Assembly (NCBI GenBank): GCA_937128575.1 | Contig: CAKZMN010000057.1 | Span: forward strand, 1 to 10,463 | Source: an uncultured Alphaproteobacteria bacterium | GTDB taxonomy: Bacteria; Pseudomonadota; Alphaproteobacteria; Micavibrionales; Micavibrionaceae | DNA length: 10,463 bases | Direction: 5' to 3' | Part shown: piece by piece, positions 1-7,791 of the stretch | Layout: each line of letters starts with the position of its first letter | Position numbering within the stretch: position 1 is the stretch's first letter | Translations under genes and position numbers: made by a program | The notes under the pieces: generated by a model | Database searches by the model: none | What the model saw: the letters and a program-made list of their open reading frames with translations, nothing else | What the model was told of the DNA's origin: nothing

Positions 1-599
1 GTCCAGGCATAATCCCGTTCCATCTCGGTTCCTTCGCCAGCAATCACAGAAATACTGCAGCCAAAATTGCTCGAATTATAATGGCCAACAAAACCATCTG
101 TATTGGCGAGGGTAATGGCACCCTTCGTGGCGCTGGCACCAGCGCCTTCCGAATTGGTAATACCATCAATTTCAAGGGCGTGTGCTTCAGCCTCGGCGGC
201 AATATTTTTCAGGGTTTCTTCATCAAGATCGCCGTCGTCGCATAAATCAAGTTCAGGTAGGTTATCAAGTGCCAGTAATTCTTTATCGGCGAGACCGGAA
301 TAAGGGTCCTCGGGCGTGTTTTTTGCCATATCAAGAGCGCGTGATACCAATTCGTCAAGAGTATCTTCACTCATGTCACTTGAGGAGACAATCGCTTGAT
401 TTTTGCCGATAATAACCCGAAGGCCGAGGTCGGAATTCTCTGATCTTTCTATGTCCTCGAGTTTTCCCAGGCGCCAGGAGACGGAGCTTGAATTACCGGT
501 AAAATATACCGCATCCGCATGGTCTGCGCCCTCTTTTTGCGCCTTTTTGACCAGATCAGAAAGTCTTTCCGGGGACATTGTGTTTGCACTATTACTCAT
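1..599 (-). CDS. pmbA: PmbA/TldE-family metalloprotease-like protein, N-terminal part (runs off window)
   Basis: About 199 residues are present; the C-terminal half (family length is roughly 450) lies beyond base 1. The start is the ATG at 599-597, with AGGA at 605-608 five bases upstream and overlapping the ubiD stop. The translation begins MSNSANTMSPERLSDLV and shows the TldD/PmbA N-domain pattern: GADHADAVYF near residue 25, a VSWRLGKLEDIERSE stretch, GLRVIIG, then SSSDMSEDTLDELV, a DPYSGLADKELLA segment, and MERDYAW at the window edge, which resembles the PmbA version of the motif. In the family, TldD and PmbA (TldE) form a cytosolic heterodimer that degrades unfolded peptides, matures microcin B17 and clears the CcdA antitoxin; the zinc site is on TldD. 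The catalytic-half residues cannot be checked here, so TldD is not strictly excluded, but PmbA fits better. It is the last gene of a likely ppa-ubiD-pmbA operon, 7 bases after ubiD. Confidence 0.88.
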   Translation of the reverse strand, partial: MSNSANTMSPERLSDLVKKAQKEGADHADAVYFTGNSSSVSWRLGKLEDIERSENSDLGLRVIIGKNQAIVSSSDMSEDTLDELVSRALDMAKNTPEDPYSGLADKELLALDNLPELDLCDDGDLDEETLKNIAAEAEAHALEIDGITNSEGAGASATKGAITLANTDGFVGHYNSSNFGCSISVIAGEGTEMERDYAW

Positions 600-604
600 G
601 GCAT

Positions 605-608
605 TCCT
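605..608 (-). promoter_or_regulatory. Ribosome binding site of pmbA
   Basis: The minus strand reads AGGA here, five bases before the pmbA ATG and overlapping the ubiD stop codon. It supports both the chosen start and translational linkage of the two genes. Confidence 0.6.
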
Positions 609-2091
609 ATTCAATATTCAGTTTTGACCATTTTTCATCAACGGTCTTTTTTATGTTATCATCCATGCTAATTTGCTCGCCCCATTCACGGTCGGTTTCG
701 CCGTCCATTTTATTGGTTGCATCAAAACCAACCTTGCCGCCAAGCCCGGATACCGGCGACGCGAAATCAAGATAATCAATGGGTGTGTTTTCGGTCATTG
801 TCGTATCGCGGACGGGGTCCATTCGGGTCGACATAGCCCAGATCACTTCTTTCCAATCGCGTGCATCAATATCATCATCAACGACAATGACGAATTTGGT
901 ATAAATAAATTGCCGCAAATATGACCAGACCCCCATCATTACCCGTTTGGCGTGCCCGGCGTAGGCTTTTTTAATGGATACGACCGCAACACGGTATGAG
1001 CATCCCTCAGGTGGTAACCAGAAATCAACAATTTCCGGAAATTGTTGCTGTAAAAGCGGAATAAATATTTCATCTAGCGCTTCGCCAAGAACGGCTGGCT
1101 CATCAGGCGGTTTACCGGTGTAAGTCGAAAGATAAATAGGTTCTTTGCGCATGGTGACGGCAGTCGCCGTAAATACCGGGAATTTCTCGACGCTGTTATA
1201 ATAACCAGTATGATCGCCAAAGGGGCCTTCATCACCGTAATCATCCAATGATACGTGACCTTCGATCACGATTTCTGCTGTGGATGGCACTTTTAATGGC
1301 ACTGTTTTGCAATCAACAAGCACAGTTTTCTTACCGCGTAGCAGTCCTGCAAACTGGTATTCCGACAATGTATCTGGAACAGGGGTTACTGCACCGAGGA
1401 TGGTTGCCGGGTCAGCACCGATGACAACAGCGACCGGAAGGGGTTCCGATTTTTCTGCTTTCCAGCGGCGGTGATGCTGTGCGCCACCACGGTGTTTTAA
1501 CCAGCGCATCAACGTCTGGTTTTTGTTAAGCATCTGCATCCGGTAAATACCAAGGTTATAATCATCTTCTTTTATTTTACCGGGGCCTTTTGAAACAACA
1601 AGCGGCCAAGTAATCAGCGGCGAGGCATCATCGGGCCAGCATTTTTGGATCGGCAGCGCGTTGATATCAATATCATCACCTGTCAGGACCACTTCATGAA
1701 CCGGTCCGGATTTCACTGTCTTTGGCCGCATGGTCATGGCTTTTTTGAGCATCGGTAATTTATCAAGCGCATCTTTAAAACCGCTCGGCGGCTCTGGTTG
1801 TCTTAGTTCCGCTAGGGTGTGGCCAATGCCGCGAAGGTCTTCTGGTTTTGCATCAATTCCCATGGCAACCCGCTCAACCGTGCCAAATAAGTTGGTAAGC
1901 ACCGGCATATCGCTCTTGCTACCATCACATTTTAAAACATTTTCAAAAAGAAGGGCTGGGCCGCCGCTTTCAAGTGTGCGGCAGCCAATTTCTGTCATCT
2001 CAAGATCAGCAGAAACCGGTTCCGTAATGCGGACCAGCTTTTTCTCTGCTTCAAGATGATCAATAAAGTCTCTTAGTGATGAATAGCTCAT
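607..2091 (-). CDS. ubiD: UbiD, 3-polyprenyl-4-hydroxybenzoate decarboxylase
   Basis: This 494-residue protein (E. coli UbiD is 497) removes the carboxyl group of 3-polyprenyl-4-hydroxybenzoate in ubiquinone synthesis, using prenylated FMN made by UbiX. The signature regions are intact: NLGIYRMQ at 179-186 (metal and cofactor site, N179), MRWLKHRGG at 195-203, [10 protein letters not shown] around E244 (second metal ligand), and [12 protein letters not shown] at 287-298, containing E288 and D293 of the catalytic set. The C-terminal part has [10 protein letters not shown] at 404-413 and MDPVRDT at 424-430, also typical. It lies 42 bases downstream of ppa, with AAGAAG just before the ATG, and 7 bases upstream of pmbA. 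No terminator separates it from ppa, so the three genes are probably cotranscribed. ubiX is not in the window. A UbiD relative acting on another aromatic acid is possible, but the length and motifs favour the ubiquinone enzyme. Confidence 0.95.
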   Translation of the reverse strand: MSYSSLRDFIDHLEAEKKLVRITEPVSADLEMTEIGCRTLESGGPALLFENVLKCDGSKSDMPVLTNLFGTVERVAMGIDAKPEDLRGIGHTLAELRQPEPPSGFKDALDKLPMLKKAMTMRPKTVKSGPVHEVVLTGDDIDINALPIQKCWPDDASPLITWPLVVSKGPGKIKEDDYNLGIYRMQMLNKNQTLMRWLKHRGGAQHHRRWKAEKSEPLPVAVVIGADPATILGAVTPVPDTLSEYQFAGLLRGKKTVLVDCKTVPLKVPSTAEIVIEGHVSLDDYGDEGPFGDHTGYYNSVEKFPVFTATAVTMRKEPIYLSTYTGKPPDEPAVLGEALDEIFIPLLQQQFPEIVDFWLPPEGCSYRVAVVSIKKAYAGHAKRVMMGVWSYLRQFIYTKFVIVVDDDIDARDWKEVIWAMSTRMDPVRDTTMTENTPIDYLDFASPVSGLGGKVGFDATNKMDGETDREWGEQISMDDNIKKTVDEKWSKLNIE

Positions 2092-2133
2092 GACTTCTTA
2101 TAGGTGAAATCAGCTCAAATGATAAGAGTAAAA

Positions 2134-2682
2134 TTACTCTTCATCTGCTGGCGCATTTTTCTCGCGCTCTAAAGCTTCCAAGATAAGACGTTTGGCTGTC
2201 TCAGGGCCTTCCCAACCGATAATCTTCGCCCATTTACCGTCTTCGAGATCTTTGTAATGTTCAAAGAAATGTTGGATTTGATTAAGCAGCAATTCTGGTA
2301 AATCTTTATGGGTATGAACATCTTTATAGGTGGGATCCGTTTTAACATCGGGAACGGCAAGTATTTTTTCGTCGCCGCCCGCTTCATCTTCCATAAGTAA
2401 TACGCCGATTGGACGCGCACGAATAATGCATCCTGGTACCAGTGGTTCACCAACAACAACAAGCACATCACATGGATCACCATCATCAGAAAGCGTATGT
2501 GGCATATAACCATAGTTTGCCGGATAACGCATTGGCGTATGAAGAATACGGTCAACAAGAATTGCGCCGCTTCGCTTATGCATTTCATATTTTACCGCGG
2601 CGCCGCCAACCGGCACTTCGATGATTACGTTAATTTCTTCTGGTGGATTGAGGCCGGCATTAATTTTACTTATGGATGGCAT
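2134..2682 (-). CDS. ppa: Soluble inorganic pyrophosphatase (family I)
   Basis: This cytosolic Mg-dependent enzyme hydrolyses pyrophosphate to two phosphates, pulling biosynthetic reactions forward. At 182 residues it is close to E. coli Ppa (176). The family signature DGDPCDVLV spans 67-75. With a constant offset of two, the known E. coli active-site residues are all present: E22, K31, R45, Y57, D67, D72, D104, Y143 and K144. The [10 protein letters not shown] start fits the usual N-terminus, although no good ribosome binding site precedes it. It follows the hppA terminator and appears to have its own promoter at 2704-2732, so it need not be coregulated with the membrane pyrophosphatase encoded immediately upstream. 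It is the first gene of the probable ppa-ubiD-pmbA unit. The tail is acidic (ADEE). Confidence 0.98.
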   Translation of the reverse strand: MPSISKINAGLNPPEEINVIIEVPVGGAAVKYEMHKRSGAILVDRILHTPMRYPANYGYMPHTLSDDGDPCDVLVVVGEPLVPGCIIRARPIGVLLMEDEAGGDEKILAVPDVKTDPTYKDVHTHKDLPELLLNQIQHFFEHYKDLEDGKWAKIIGWEGPETAKRLILEALEREKNAPADEE

Positions 2683-2703
2683 TTGGGAAACCCGTAATTA
2701 GTG

Positions 2704-2732
2704 ATTGAATATTAAGGGCGCAATATAGTCAA
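2704..2732 (-). promoter_or_regulatory. Candidate sigma-70-type promoter for ppa-ubiD-pmbA
   Basis: On the minus strand a TTGACT hexamer (2727-2732) follows a run of T. An AT-rich stretch downstream offers a -10 either as TATTCA (2706-2711, 15-base spacer) or TTCAAT (2704-2709, 17-base spacer). The -35 match is good and the -10 weak. Its position between the hppA terminator and ppa makes a promoter here expected. This is inference from motif and context only. Confidence 0.4.
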
Positions 2733-2761
2733 AAAAAATGCTTTGTCAGCATGTTTTTCAT

Positions 2762-2790
2762 AAAAAAAACCCCGCATCAAGCGGGGTTTT
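2762..2790 (-). terminator. Rho-independent terminator after hppA
   Basis: A perfect GC-rich hairpin: CCCCGC at 2770-2775 pairs with GCGGGG at 2781-2786 around a five-base loop, extended by four A-T pairs on each side. On the minus strand it runs into eight consecutive T (the A run at 2762-2769). It lies 23 bases past the hppA stop. On the plus strand the T run is only four bases, so it acts mainly on minus-strand transcripts. Confidence 0.93.
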
Positions 2791-2812
2791 CTAAAAAAGT
2801 TTATTTTATTGA

Positions 2813-4942
2813 TTAGCCAATGTTTAATTTCGCCACAATCGCAACAAGTAAAATAGCCACGATGTTAGTGATTTTAATCAGCGGGTTAACAGCGGGTCCA
2901 GCTGTATCCTTATAAGGATCGCCAACAGTATCGCCGGTTACAGATGCTTTGTGGGCTTCTGAACCTTTGCCGCCATGGTTGCCATCTTCAATATATTTTT
3001 TGGCATTATCCCAAGCGCCACCACCAGATGTCATAGAAATGGCAATGAAAAGGCCAGTAACGATTGTACCTAGTAGCATTGCACCAAGTGCCTGGAACGC
3101 AGGAACCAGTGATCCAGTAATCAAATACGCTGCGAAGAAAAGCACAAATGGTGCTAACAGCGGTAGAAGTGATGGTATAATCATTTCCTTAATCGCAGAT
3201 TTGGTTAGAAGGTCAACGGCGCGGCCATATTCAGGTTTGCCTGTGCCTTCCATAATACCTGGTATTTCCTTAAACTGGCGGCGCACTTCAACAACCACAC
3301 TGGCAGCCGCGCGCCCAACGGCGAGCATTGACATCGATGCAAACAGATATGGAAGCATACCACCAATAAACAGGCCAATCACAACAAATGGATCTTGTAG
3401 CGGGAACGTAATATCCGCATACTCTGGCATATAATGTTTGATTTCCTCAGTATACGCCGCGAATAGTACGAGTGCAGCAAGTGCAGCAGAACCGATCGCA
3501 TATCCTTTTGTTACCGCTTTCGTCGTGTTACCAACCGCATCAAGCGCATCTGTCGTATTACGCACCTTCTTCGGCAGGTTTGCCATCTCGGCAATACCGC
3601 CTGCATTATCTGTCACGGGGCCATAAGCGTCGAGCGCCACAACCATACCCGCAAGAGACAACATAGCCGTTGCCGCCATCGCGATGCCGTATAGACCAGC
3701 AAGATCATGAGATAGCCAAATACCACCACAAATGATCAACACTGGAAGCGCAGTGGCCTCAAGTGAAATCGCAAGACCCTGAATAACGTTCGTACCGTGA
3801 CCCGTTTCAGAGGCCGCAGCAATAACGCGCACAGGACGATAGCTCGTGGAGGTGTAATATTCAGTTACCCAAATAATCAAACCTGTCACGCCCAGTCCGG
3901 TCAAGATACATAGGAACAGATCCTGCATCGTAACCAGCGTACCATCAGCAAGTGGAACCACCTGCTCGATACCGATATTGGACACAACAACCGCAATCAA
4001 AAGCGCAGAGAAAACCGCACTCGCGATGAAGCCCTTATACAAGGCACCCATGATGTTTTTCTTTTTACCCAAACGGACAAAGAAAGTACCGGCAACAGAA
4101 CCAATGATACATAGACCACCAATAAGAAGCGGCAAAACCATCATCTGTTCAACGGCTTCTGGGGCAAACGCACTGAAGGCAATCAACATTGTCGCAACAA
4201 CCGTCACGGCGTATGTTTCAAACAAATCAGCAGCCATACCCGCACAATCACCAACGTTGTCACCAACGTTATCGGCAATCACAGCAGCGTTGCGTGGATC
4301 ATCTTCCGGAATGCCGGCTTCGACCTTACCTACCAAATCGGCACCAACGTCAGCGCCCTTTGTGAAGATACCGCCGCCCAAACGCGCGAAGATAGAGATA
4401 AGTGATGCACCAAAGCCCAAACCAACAAGACCTTCAAGGATGTAGCGAAGCGCTTCTGTGCGCTCTGCATCAACAAGATCATGGAAGCCTAGCTTGTATT
4501 GCAAGGCCACGAAATATCCGGCCACACCCAACAAACCAAGACCAACCACCAACATACCGGTGATTGCGCCCGCTTGAAACGCCACATCCATAGCAGAAGA
4601 CATGCTCTTGGTTGCGGCTTGGGTTGTACGAACATTGGCCTTAACAGAAACCAGCATACCGTTATAACCGGCCAAACCGGATAACACGGCGCCGATGATA
4701 AAGCCGATTGCAACATGGCCGCCCAGAAGTAGCTGTAGCAAAACTGCTACAATCACGCCCACGATGCCGATAGTTTTATATTGACGGTCAAGATACGCTT
4801 TCGCGCCTTCCTGAATTGCGCCCGCGATTTCTCGCATGCGCTCATTACCCGCGCTTAGAGACAAGATCTGCCGTGATGCAGCCGCACTATAAATAAGTGC
4901 AAGCAAGCCGCAACACGCGATCGCCAGATAGATAGGTGTCAT
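2813..4942 (-). CDS. hppA: Membrane-bound K+-independent H+-pumping pyrophosphatase
   Basis: This integral inner-membrane protein of 709 residues couples pyrophosphate hydrolysis to proton export from the cytoplasm. It has many hydrophobic helices from end to end, as in the 16-helix family. The catalytic motifs are intact: [11 protein letters not shown] at 198-208, the Asp-rich DNVGDNVGD block at 224-232, [12 protein letters not shown] at 641-652 and [15 protein letters not shown] at 670-684. The K+-dependence switch reads [10 protein letters not shown] at 471-480. Lys475 and Thr478 are the pair that marks the K+-independent class; K+-dependent enzymes have Ala and Gly there. Since the known Na+-pumping members are K+-dependent, this is inferred to be an H+ pump. 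The start at 4942 is supported by GAGGA seven bases upstream. It stands alone between two terminators, so it is probably its own transcription unit. The nearest downstream gene is the soluble pyrophosphatase ppa. Confidence 0.98.
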   Translation of the reverse strand: MTPIYLAIACCGLLALIYSAAASRQILSLSAGNERMREIAGAIQEGAKAYLDRQYKTIGIVGVIVAVLLQLLLGGHVAIGFIIGAVLSGLAGYNGMLVSVKANVRTTQAATKSMSSAMDVAFQAGAITGMLVVGLGLLGVAGYFVALQYKLGFHDLVDAERTEALRYILEGLVGLGFGASLISIFARLGGGIFTKGADVGADLVGKVEAGIPEDDPRNAAVIADNVGDNVGDCAGMAADLFETYAVTVVATMLIAFSAFAPEAVEQMMVLPLLIGGLCIIGSVAGTFFVRLGKKKNIMGALYKGFIASAVFSALLIAVVVSNIGIEQVVPLADGTLVTMQDLFLCILTGLGVTGLIIWVTEYYTSTSYRPVRVIAAASETGHGTNVIQGLAISLEATALPVLIICGGIWLSHDLAGLYGIAMAATAMLSLAGMVVALDAYGPVTDNAGGIAEMANLPKKVRNTTDALDAVGNTTKAVTKGYAIGSAALAALVLFAAYTEEIKHYMPEYADITFPLQDPFVVIGLFIGGMLPYLFASMSMLAVGRAAASVVVEVRRQFKEIPGIMEGTGKPEYGRAVDLLTKSAIKEMIIPSLLPLLAPFVLFFAAYLITGSLVPAFQALGAMLLGTIVTGLFIAISMTSGGGAWDNAKKYIEDGNHGGKGSEAHKASVTGDTVGDPYKDTAGPAVNPLIKITNIVAILLVAIVAKLNIG

Positions 4943-4949
4943 ATGAATT

Positions 4950-4954
4950 TCCTC
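4950..4954 (-). promoter_or_regulatory. Ribosome binding site of hppA
   Basis: GAGGA on the minus strand, seven bases before the ATG at 4942-4940. It fixes the start of hppA. The rest of the 214-base gap upstream (4943-5156) holds the terminator at 5092-5122 and AT-rich sequence. A promoter for hppA should lie there, but no -35/-10 pair stood out. Confidence 0.7.
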
Positions 4955-5091
4955 ACAAGATGTTTAGTATTTTTGTTTAGTTAGTTGTATTTAAGATCAC
5001 GAAATTACATAGAAAATTCCGTATCCGTAACATTTGCAAAAATCGAAAGCCAAATCCAGCAGGAAAGTATTTTTTATAAACAGGTTGTCAT

Positions 5092-5122
5092 AAAAAAATA
5101 GCCCGGAGTGTGAACCCCGGGC
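5092..5122 (-). terminator. Rho-independent terminator after the FliL-like gene
   Basis: GCCCGG at 5101-5106 pairs with CCGGGC at 5117-5122 around a ten-base loop. On the minus strand the hairpin is followed by TA and then seven T (the A run at 5092-5098). It begins 34 bases past the stop of the FliL-like gene. It separates that gene from hppA. Confidence 0.85.
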
Positions 5123-5156
5123 AGTTTCAGATGTAATGTAGAGAGATCTACAAACT

Positions 5157-5627
5157 TTAAATTGGGCGCTGTTGCACCACCTGCAGCAAGACATCATTGA
5201 TGACGTCATCGCCCATAACCTTATTCGAAATCTTGTTTAAACGCTTTTTGATCATACCAACTTGTATAACCCCGCCCTTCAGCGCTGCGTGGCGATTAAG
5301 AACGCCGTACATATCCTGAATGAATGCATCTTTAAGCTTCGGTGACATATGCTCAACCTTGCCCGCCGCCGCTGAATCAAAAACCTCAAGCGCAACAATC
5401 ATGCTCACCGTTTGTGAAAGACCGTCTTCGTCAACAATAGGAAGGATAAGCGGATCTAGCTCAACAAATTCAAAATGACTGGTATCTTTGTGCTCTTCTT
5501 TTTTATGAGCCGTCTTGGTCTCTTCACCAGACGAAGCCTCAGCCTCTTGCCCAAAATAGAAATAAGCGCCGGCGCCACCGCCCCCAAGCACTAATAGTGC
5601 AGCCACCGCTATCATAATCATACGCAT
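5157..5627 (-). CDS. Orphan FliL-domain membrane-anchored protein
   Basis: The protein has 156 residues, close to E. coli FliL (154). One N-terminal membrane segment (about 3-25, Ala/Leu/Gly-rich) is followed by a charged linker (27-50, rich in Glu, Lys and His) and a periplasmic FliL-like domain (51-156). The domain opens with the FVELDPLILPIVDEDG pattern, continues with QTVSMIVALEVFD and HMSPKLKDAFIQDMYGVL, and ends in DVLLQVVQQRPI, where the terminal Gln-containing strand is typical of FliL. FliL supports stator function at the flagellar motor, but no flagellar gene is in this window, so a flagellar role is unproven; FliL domains are structurally related to stomatin-type scaffolds. It lies between nusB (112 bases upstream) and a terminator, which suggests a single-gene unit. 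Three Met codons occur in the first five (1, 3, 5) with no clear ribosome binding site, so the exact start is uncertain by a few residues. Confidence 0.75.
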   Translation of the reverse strand: MRMIMIAVAALLVLGGGGAGAYFYFGQEAEASSGEETKTAHKKEEHKDTSHFEFVELDPLILPIVDEDGLSQTVSMIVALEVFDSAAAGKVEHMSPKLKDAFIQDMYGVLNRHAALKGGVIQVGMIKKRLNKISNKVMGDDVINDVLLQVVQQRPI

Positions 5628-5662
5628 AATTTTATAACCCCGATATGTATAAACCCAACATG

Positions 5663-5668
5663 ATTATA
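5663..5668 (-). promoter_or_regulatory. Possible -10 element upstream of the FliL-like gene
   Basis: The minus strand carries an exact TATAAT 35 bases before the ATG at 5627. No matching TTGACA-like -35 is found at 16-18 bases spacing. The 112-base gap after nusB makes a promoter plausible, but the motif could be chance in AT-rich sequence. Confidence 0.3.
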
Positions 5669-5739
5669 ATACGAAAAGAATTAAGGTGAGGTTAGCATAA
5701 GATAAAATTTTAGATAAACTACTCTGTAACCCTTGAAAA

Positions 5740-6219
5740 TCAAGCCCTAAGAGACTTCGCAAGCGCATCCAGCATACCATTAACCAATGACACCGCGCCC
5801 TTATCGTAAAACCCATGGGTCACATTAAGGTAATCATTAATAATGATAGGCGAATCAATGTCTTGATGCGCCAAAAGCTCATACCCGCCGCACAGCAATA
5901 TCGCCTGAAGCAGCATATCCAGCTTGGCTTTCCCGCCTTCTTTATCGGGCTTCAGGTTCGCATCCAGCATTTCAAGGATCTCTTCTTTACGCTCCTGCGC
6001 GCCCAATAAAATCTTCTTCAAAAGCGCGCCATCAGGCACAACCAGCTGCTCACCATCAATTTCTTTGGTCGGTGCATCATCTAAATGTTGTTGCAAAACT
6101 TGTTCAACCGGCGCGCCCGTTTGCAATATCTGATAAATCGCCTGCACTGCGCACAAACGCGCAGATAGCGCTTTTGCCTTTGCTGATGGCTTGCTGGCCT
6201 TTTCTACTGCTTCACCCAT
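5740..6219 (-). CDS. nusB: Transcription antitermination protein NusB
   Basis: NusB is a small helical RNA-binding protein that pairs with NusE (ribosomal protein S10) on boxA RNA and keeps RNA polymerase processive on rRNA operons. The 159-residue product has the family core: ARLCAVQAIYQ near residues 20-30 (the arginine-containing RNA-binding helix region), and a well-conserved C-terminal half with LLQAILLCGGYELL, DSPIIINDYLNVTHGF and a GAVSLVNGMLDALAKSLR end. A Lys/Ala-rich N-terminal extension of about 18 residues (KASKPSAKAKALS) is probably disordered. It starts 4 bases after the ribH stop, so it is translated from the riboflavin operon message, the usual ribH-nusB pairing. No terminator hairpin was recognised directly after it; only a 5-bp AT-rich inverted repeat overlaps its stop codon. 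Confidence 0.96.
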   Translation of the reverse strand: MGEAVEKASKPSAKAKALSARLCAVQAIYQILQTGAPVEQVLQQHLDDAPTKEIDGEQLVVPDGALLKKILLGAQERKEEILEMLDANLKPDKEGGKAKLDMLLQAILLCGGYELLAHQDIDSPIIINDYLNVTHGFYDKGAVSLVNGMLDALAKSLRA

Positions 6220-6223
6220 TATT

Positions 6224-6661
6224 CTATGCCGTCCCGCTTTTTAGTTTTATAGACAGCAACGCTAATACAGCATTCGCCACGTCTTGTCCCTTATTCTTTT
6301 GCGCAGGATCCGCGCGCACCACAGCTTGCTCGGCTGTATCGCACGTCAAAATGCCATTCCCCACCGCTAAATCATAATTGACGGTTAAATCCATTAGCGC
6401 CCGCGCGCTCTCACCCGCCACAATATCGTAATGCGATGTTTCGCCGCGCAACACACACCCCAGCGCCGCATAACCGTCATATTTACCGCTCTTGGACGCC
6501 AGCTTAATCGCACCGGGAATTTCTAATGCTCCTGGCACGCTAATACGCTCATAAGTTACGCCCGCCGCCTCCAGCGCGTCAATAACCCCGCGCGCCAAAT
6601 GATCGGCAATGTCCTTATAATAAGGGGACTCAACAATTAAAATATGCGGCGCGTCAGACAT
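6224..6661 (-). CDS. ribH: Lumazine synthase (6,7-dimethyl-8-ribityllumazine synthase)
   Basis: RibH condenses the ribityl-amino pyrimidine made downstream of RibD with the four-carbon product of RibB to form lumazine, the substrate of RibE. The 145-residue protein has VPGALEIPGAIK at 42-53, GCVLRGETSHYD at 68-79 with catalytic-site His77 and its preceding Arg72, and GNGILTCDTAEQAVVRA at 101-117, followed by NKGQDVANAVL. The aromatic substrate-stacking position near the N-terminus is supplied by the Tyr pair at 14-15 in place of the more usual Phe or Trp. The start is set by AGAGG five bases upstream. The gene lies 8 bases after ribBX and 4 before nusB. Family members assemble as pentamers or 60-mers; which form this is cannot be judged. 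Confidence 0.97.
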   Translation of the reverse strand: MSDAPHILIVESPYYKDIADHLARGVIDALEAAGVTYERISVPGALEIPGAIKLASKSGKYDGYAALGCVLRGETSHYDIVAGESARALMDLTVNYDLAVGNGILTCDTAEQAVVRADPAQKNKGQDVANAVLALLSIKLKSGTA

Positions 6662-6666
6662 GTATA

Positions 6667-6671
6667 CCTCT
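6667..6671 (-). promoter_or_regulatory. Ribosome binding site of ribH
   Basis: AGAGG on the minus strand, overlapping the ribBX stop codon and five bases before the ribH ATG. It points to coupled translation within the operon. Confidence 0.65.
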
Positions 6672-7791
6672 ACTTAATCTCTCTATGACCGGTAATATAA
6701 AGATCATACCCATCCAAACCCACAACGGCTCTTGGACTATTCGTCAGCAGCACCATATTTTGAATGCCTAAATCCTGCAATATCTGCGCGCCAATCCCAT
6801 AATCACGCAGCACCTGCGCCTTATCAACGGGCTTCGCATCGCTCTTGTTTAATCTGCGCGACAGGCTGGCCGGATCCGCTTGGCGTAAAATCACAATAAC
6901 GCCGCAGCCCTCCTCGCCAATAATCTCCATTGATTTATGAAGCGTCGAATTCGCGCCCCCGCCCAAAACATCTTCAAACATATTCACCGCATGCATGCGC
7001 ACCAATACCGGCTCAGTAGACGCCTTCACGTCCCCCTTCACCAAAACAATGTGCTCCGCATATTGCAGCTTGTTCGCATATATATTGAACTGAAAATCTC
7101 CGCCATAACGGCTGGAAAATACATCTTCATATATCTTCTCAATCAGGCTTTCTCTGCGGCGGCGATAGGCGATTAAATCCGCAATCGTACCAATCTTATA
7201 ACCATGCTTTGCGCCAAACTCGATCAAATCCGGTAGGCGCGCCATGGTGCCGTCATCATTCATAATTTCACAAATCACGCCCGCGCCAGAAAACCCGGCC
7301 AGCTTGGCAAGATCAACGGAGGCTTCCGTATGTCCCGCGCGCACCAAAACGCCGCCATCACGCGCCATAAGCGGGAACACATGCCCCGGCGTTGCAATAT
7401 CATTGGCGGTTGTCTTTGGATCAATCGCAACCTTAATTGTCTGCGCACGGTCGGCGGCGCTAATGCCCGTCGTCACGCCCTCTTGCGCCTCAATGGAAAC
7501 CGTAAAGGCCGTCTTGTGACGTGAATTATTCCCCCGCCCCATAAGCTCTAGCCCCAAGCGCTCAACCATTTCACGCTCCATTGGCAGGCAAATCAGGCCG
7601 CGCCCATCTTTCGCCATGATGTTGATATTCTCAGGCGTTGCCATTTCGGCCGCAACAACCAAATCACCTTCATTCTCGCGGTCTTCATCATCCACGATAA
7701 TAACCGGAACGCCCGCGCGCACATCATCCAAAATTTCATCAATTGATGATAATCCGTTTATATTACTTTCTTTTTCTGCTGCTGCGCTCAT
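6670..7791 (-). CDS. ribB: RibBX: 3,4-dihydroxy-2-butanone 4-phosphate synthase with degenerate GTP cyclohydrolase II domain
   Basis: The N-terminal domain (about 12-212) converts ribulose 5-phosphate to the four-carbon unit of riboflavin and looks fully active: [13 protein letters not shown] at 33-45, PGHVFPL at 135-141, [11 protein letters not shown] at 151-161 and E175 are the expected metal and substrate residues. The C-terminal domain (about 215-373) is recognisably GTP cyclohydrolase II-like, ending in [15 protein letters not shown] and [17 protein letters not shown]. However, the segment that should hold three zinc cysteines (GSxRCDCG type) reads [14 protein letters not shown], and the usual Arg-rich loop after LRQ (EGRGIGL) is replaced by [12 protein letters not shown] cyclohydrolase II activity is therefore not expected. 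This matches the RibBX type described in Proteobacteria. Its start overlaps the ribE stop by four bases (ATGA), with AAGGA six bases upstream. Confidence 0.95.
   Translation of the reverse strand: MSAAAEKESNINGLSSIDEILDDVRAGVPVIIVDDEDRENEGDLVVAAEMATPENINIMAKDGRGLICLPMEREMVERLGLELMGRGNNSRHKTAFTVSIEAQEGVTTGISAADRAQTIKVAIDPKTTANDIATPGHVFPLMARDGGVLVRAGHTEASVDLAKLAGFSGAGVICEIMNDDGTMARLPDLIEFGAKHGYKIGTIADLIAYRRRRESLIEKIYEDVFSSRYGGDFQFNIYANKLQYAEHIVLVKGDVKASTEPVLVRMHAVNMFEDVLGGGANSTLHKSMEIIGEEGCGVIVILRQADPASLSRRLNKSDAKPVDKAQVLRDYGIGAQILQDLGIQNMVLLTNSPRAVVGLDGYDLYITGHREIK

Noticed and set aside
2125..2140. A 7-bp inverted repeat (AGAGTAA / TTACTCT) over the ppa stop codon
   Set aside because: AT-rich, with almost no loop and no T run after it on the minus strand; too weak for a terminator and not a known operator.
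2949..3434. A 161-residue plus-strand open frame within hppA (and similar ones elsewhere in hppA)
   Set aside because: Antisense shadow of a conserved membrane-protein gene; no ribosome binding site and no domain pattern.
4997..5209. A 70-residue minus-strand open frame overlapping the end of the FliL-like gene
   Set aside because: It is out of frame with the FliL domain, runs through the terminator hairpin and has no recognisable features.
5628..5739. Small RNA or extra gene between nusB and the FliL-like gene
   Set aside because: No open frame with a start signal and no stable hairpin; only a possible -10 box was seen.
5732..5744. Inverted repeat CTTGA/TCAAG at the end of nusB as a terminator
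   Set aside because: Only five mostly A-T pairs, and the following minus-strand sequence begins GGGTTACAG rather than a T tract.
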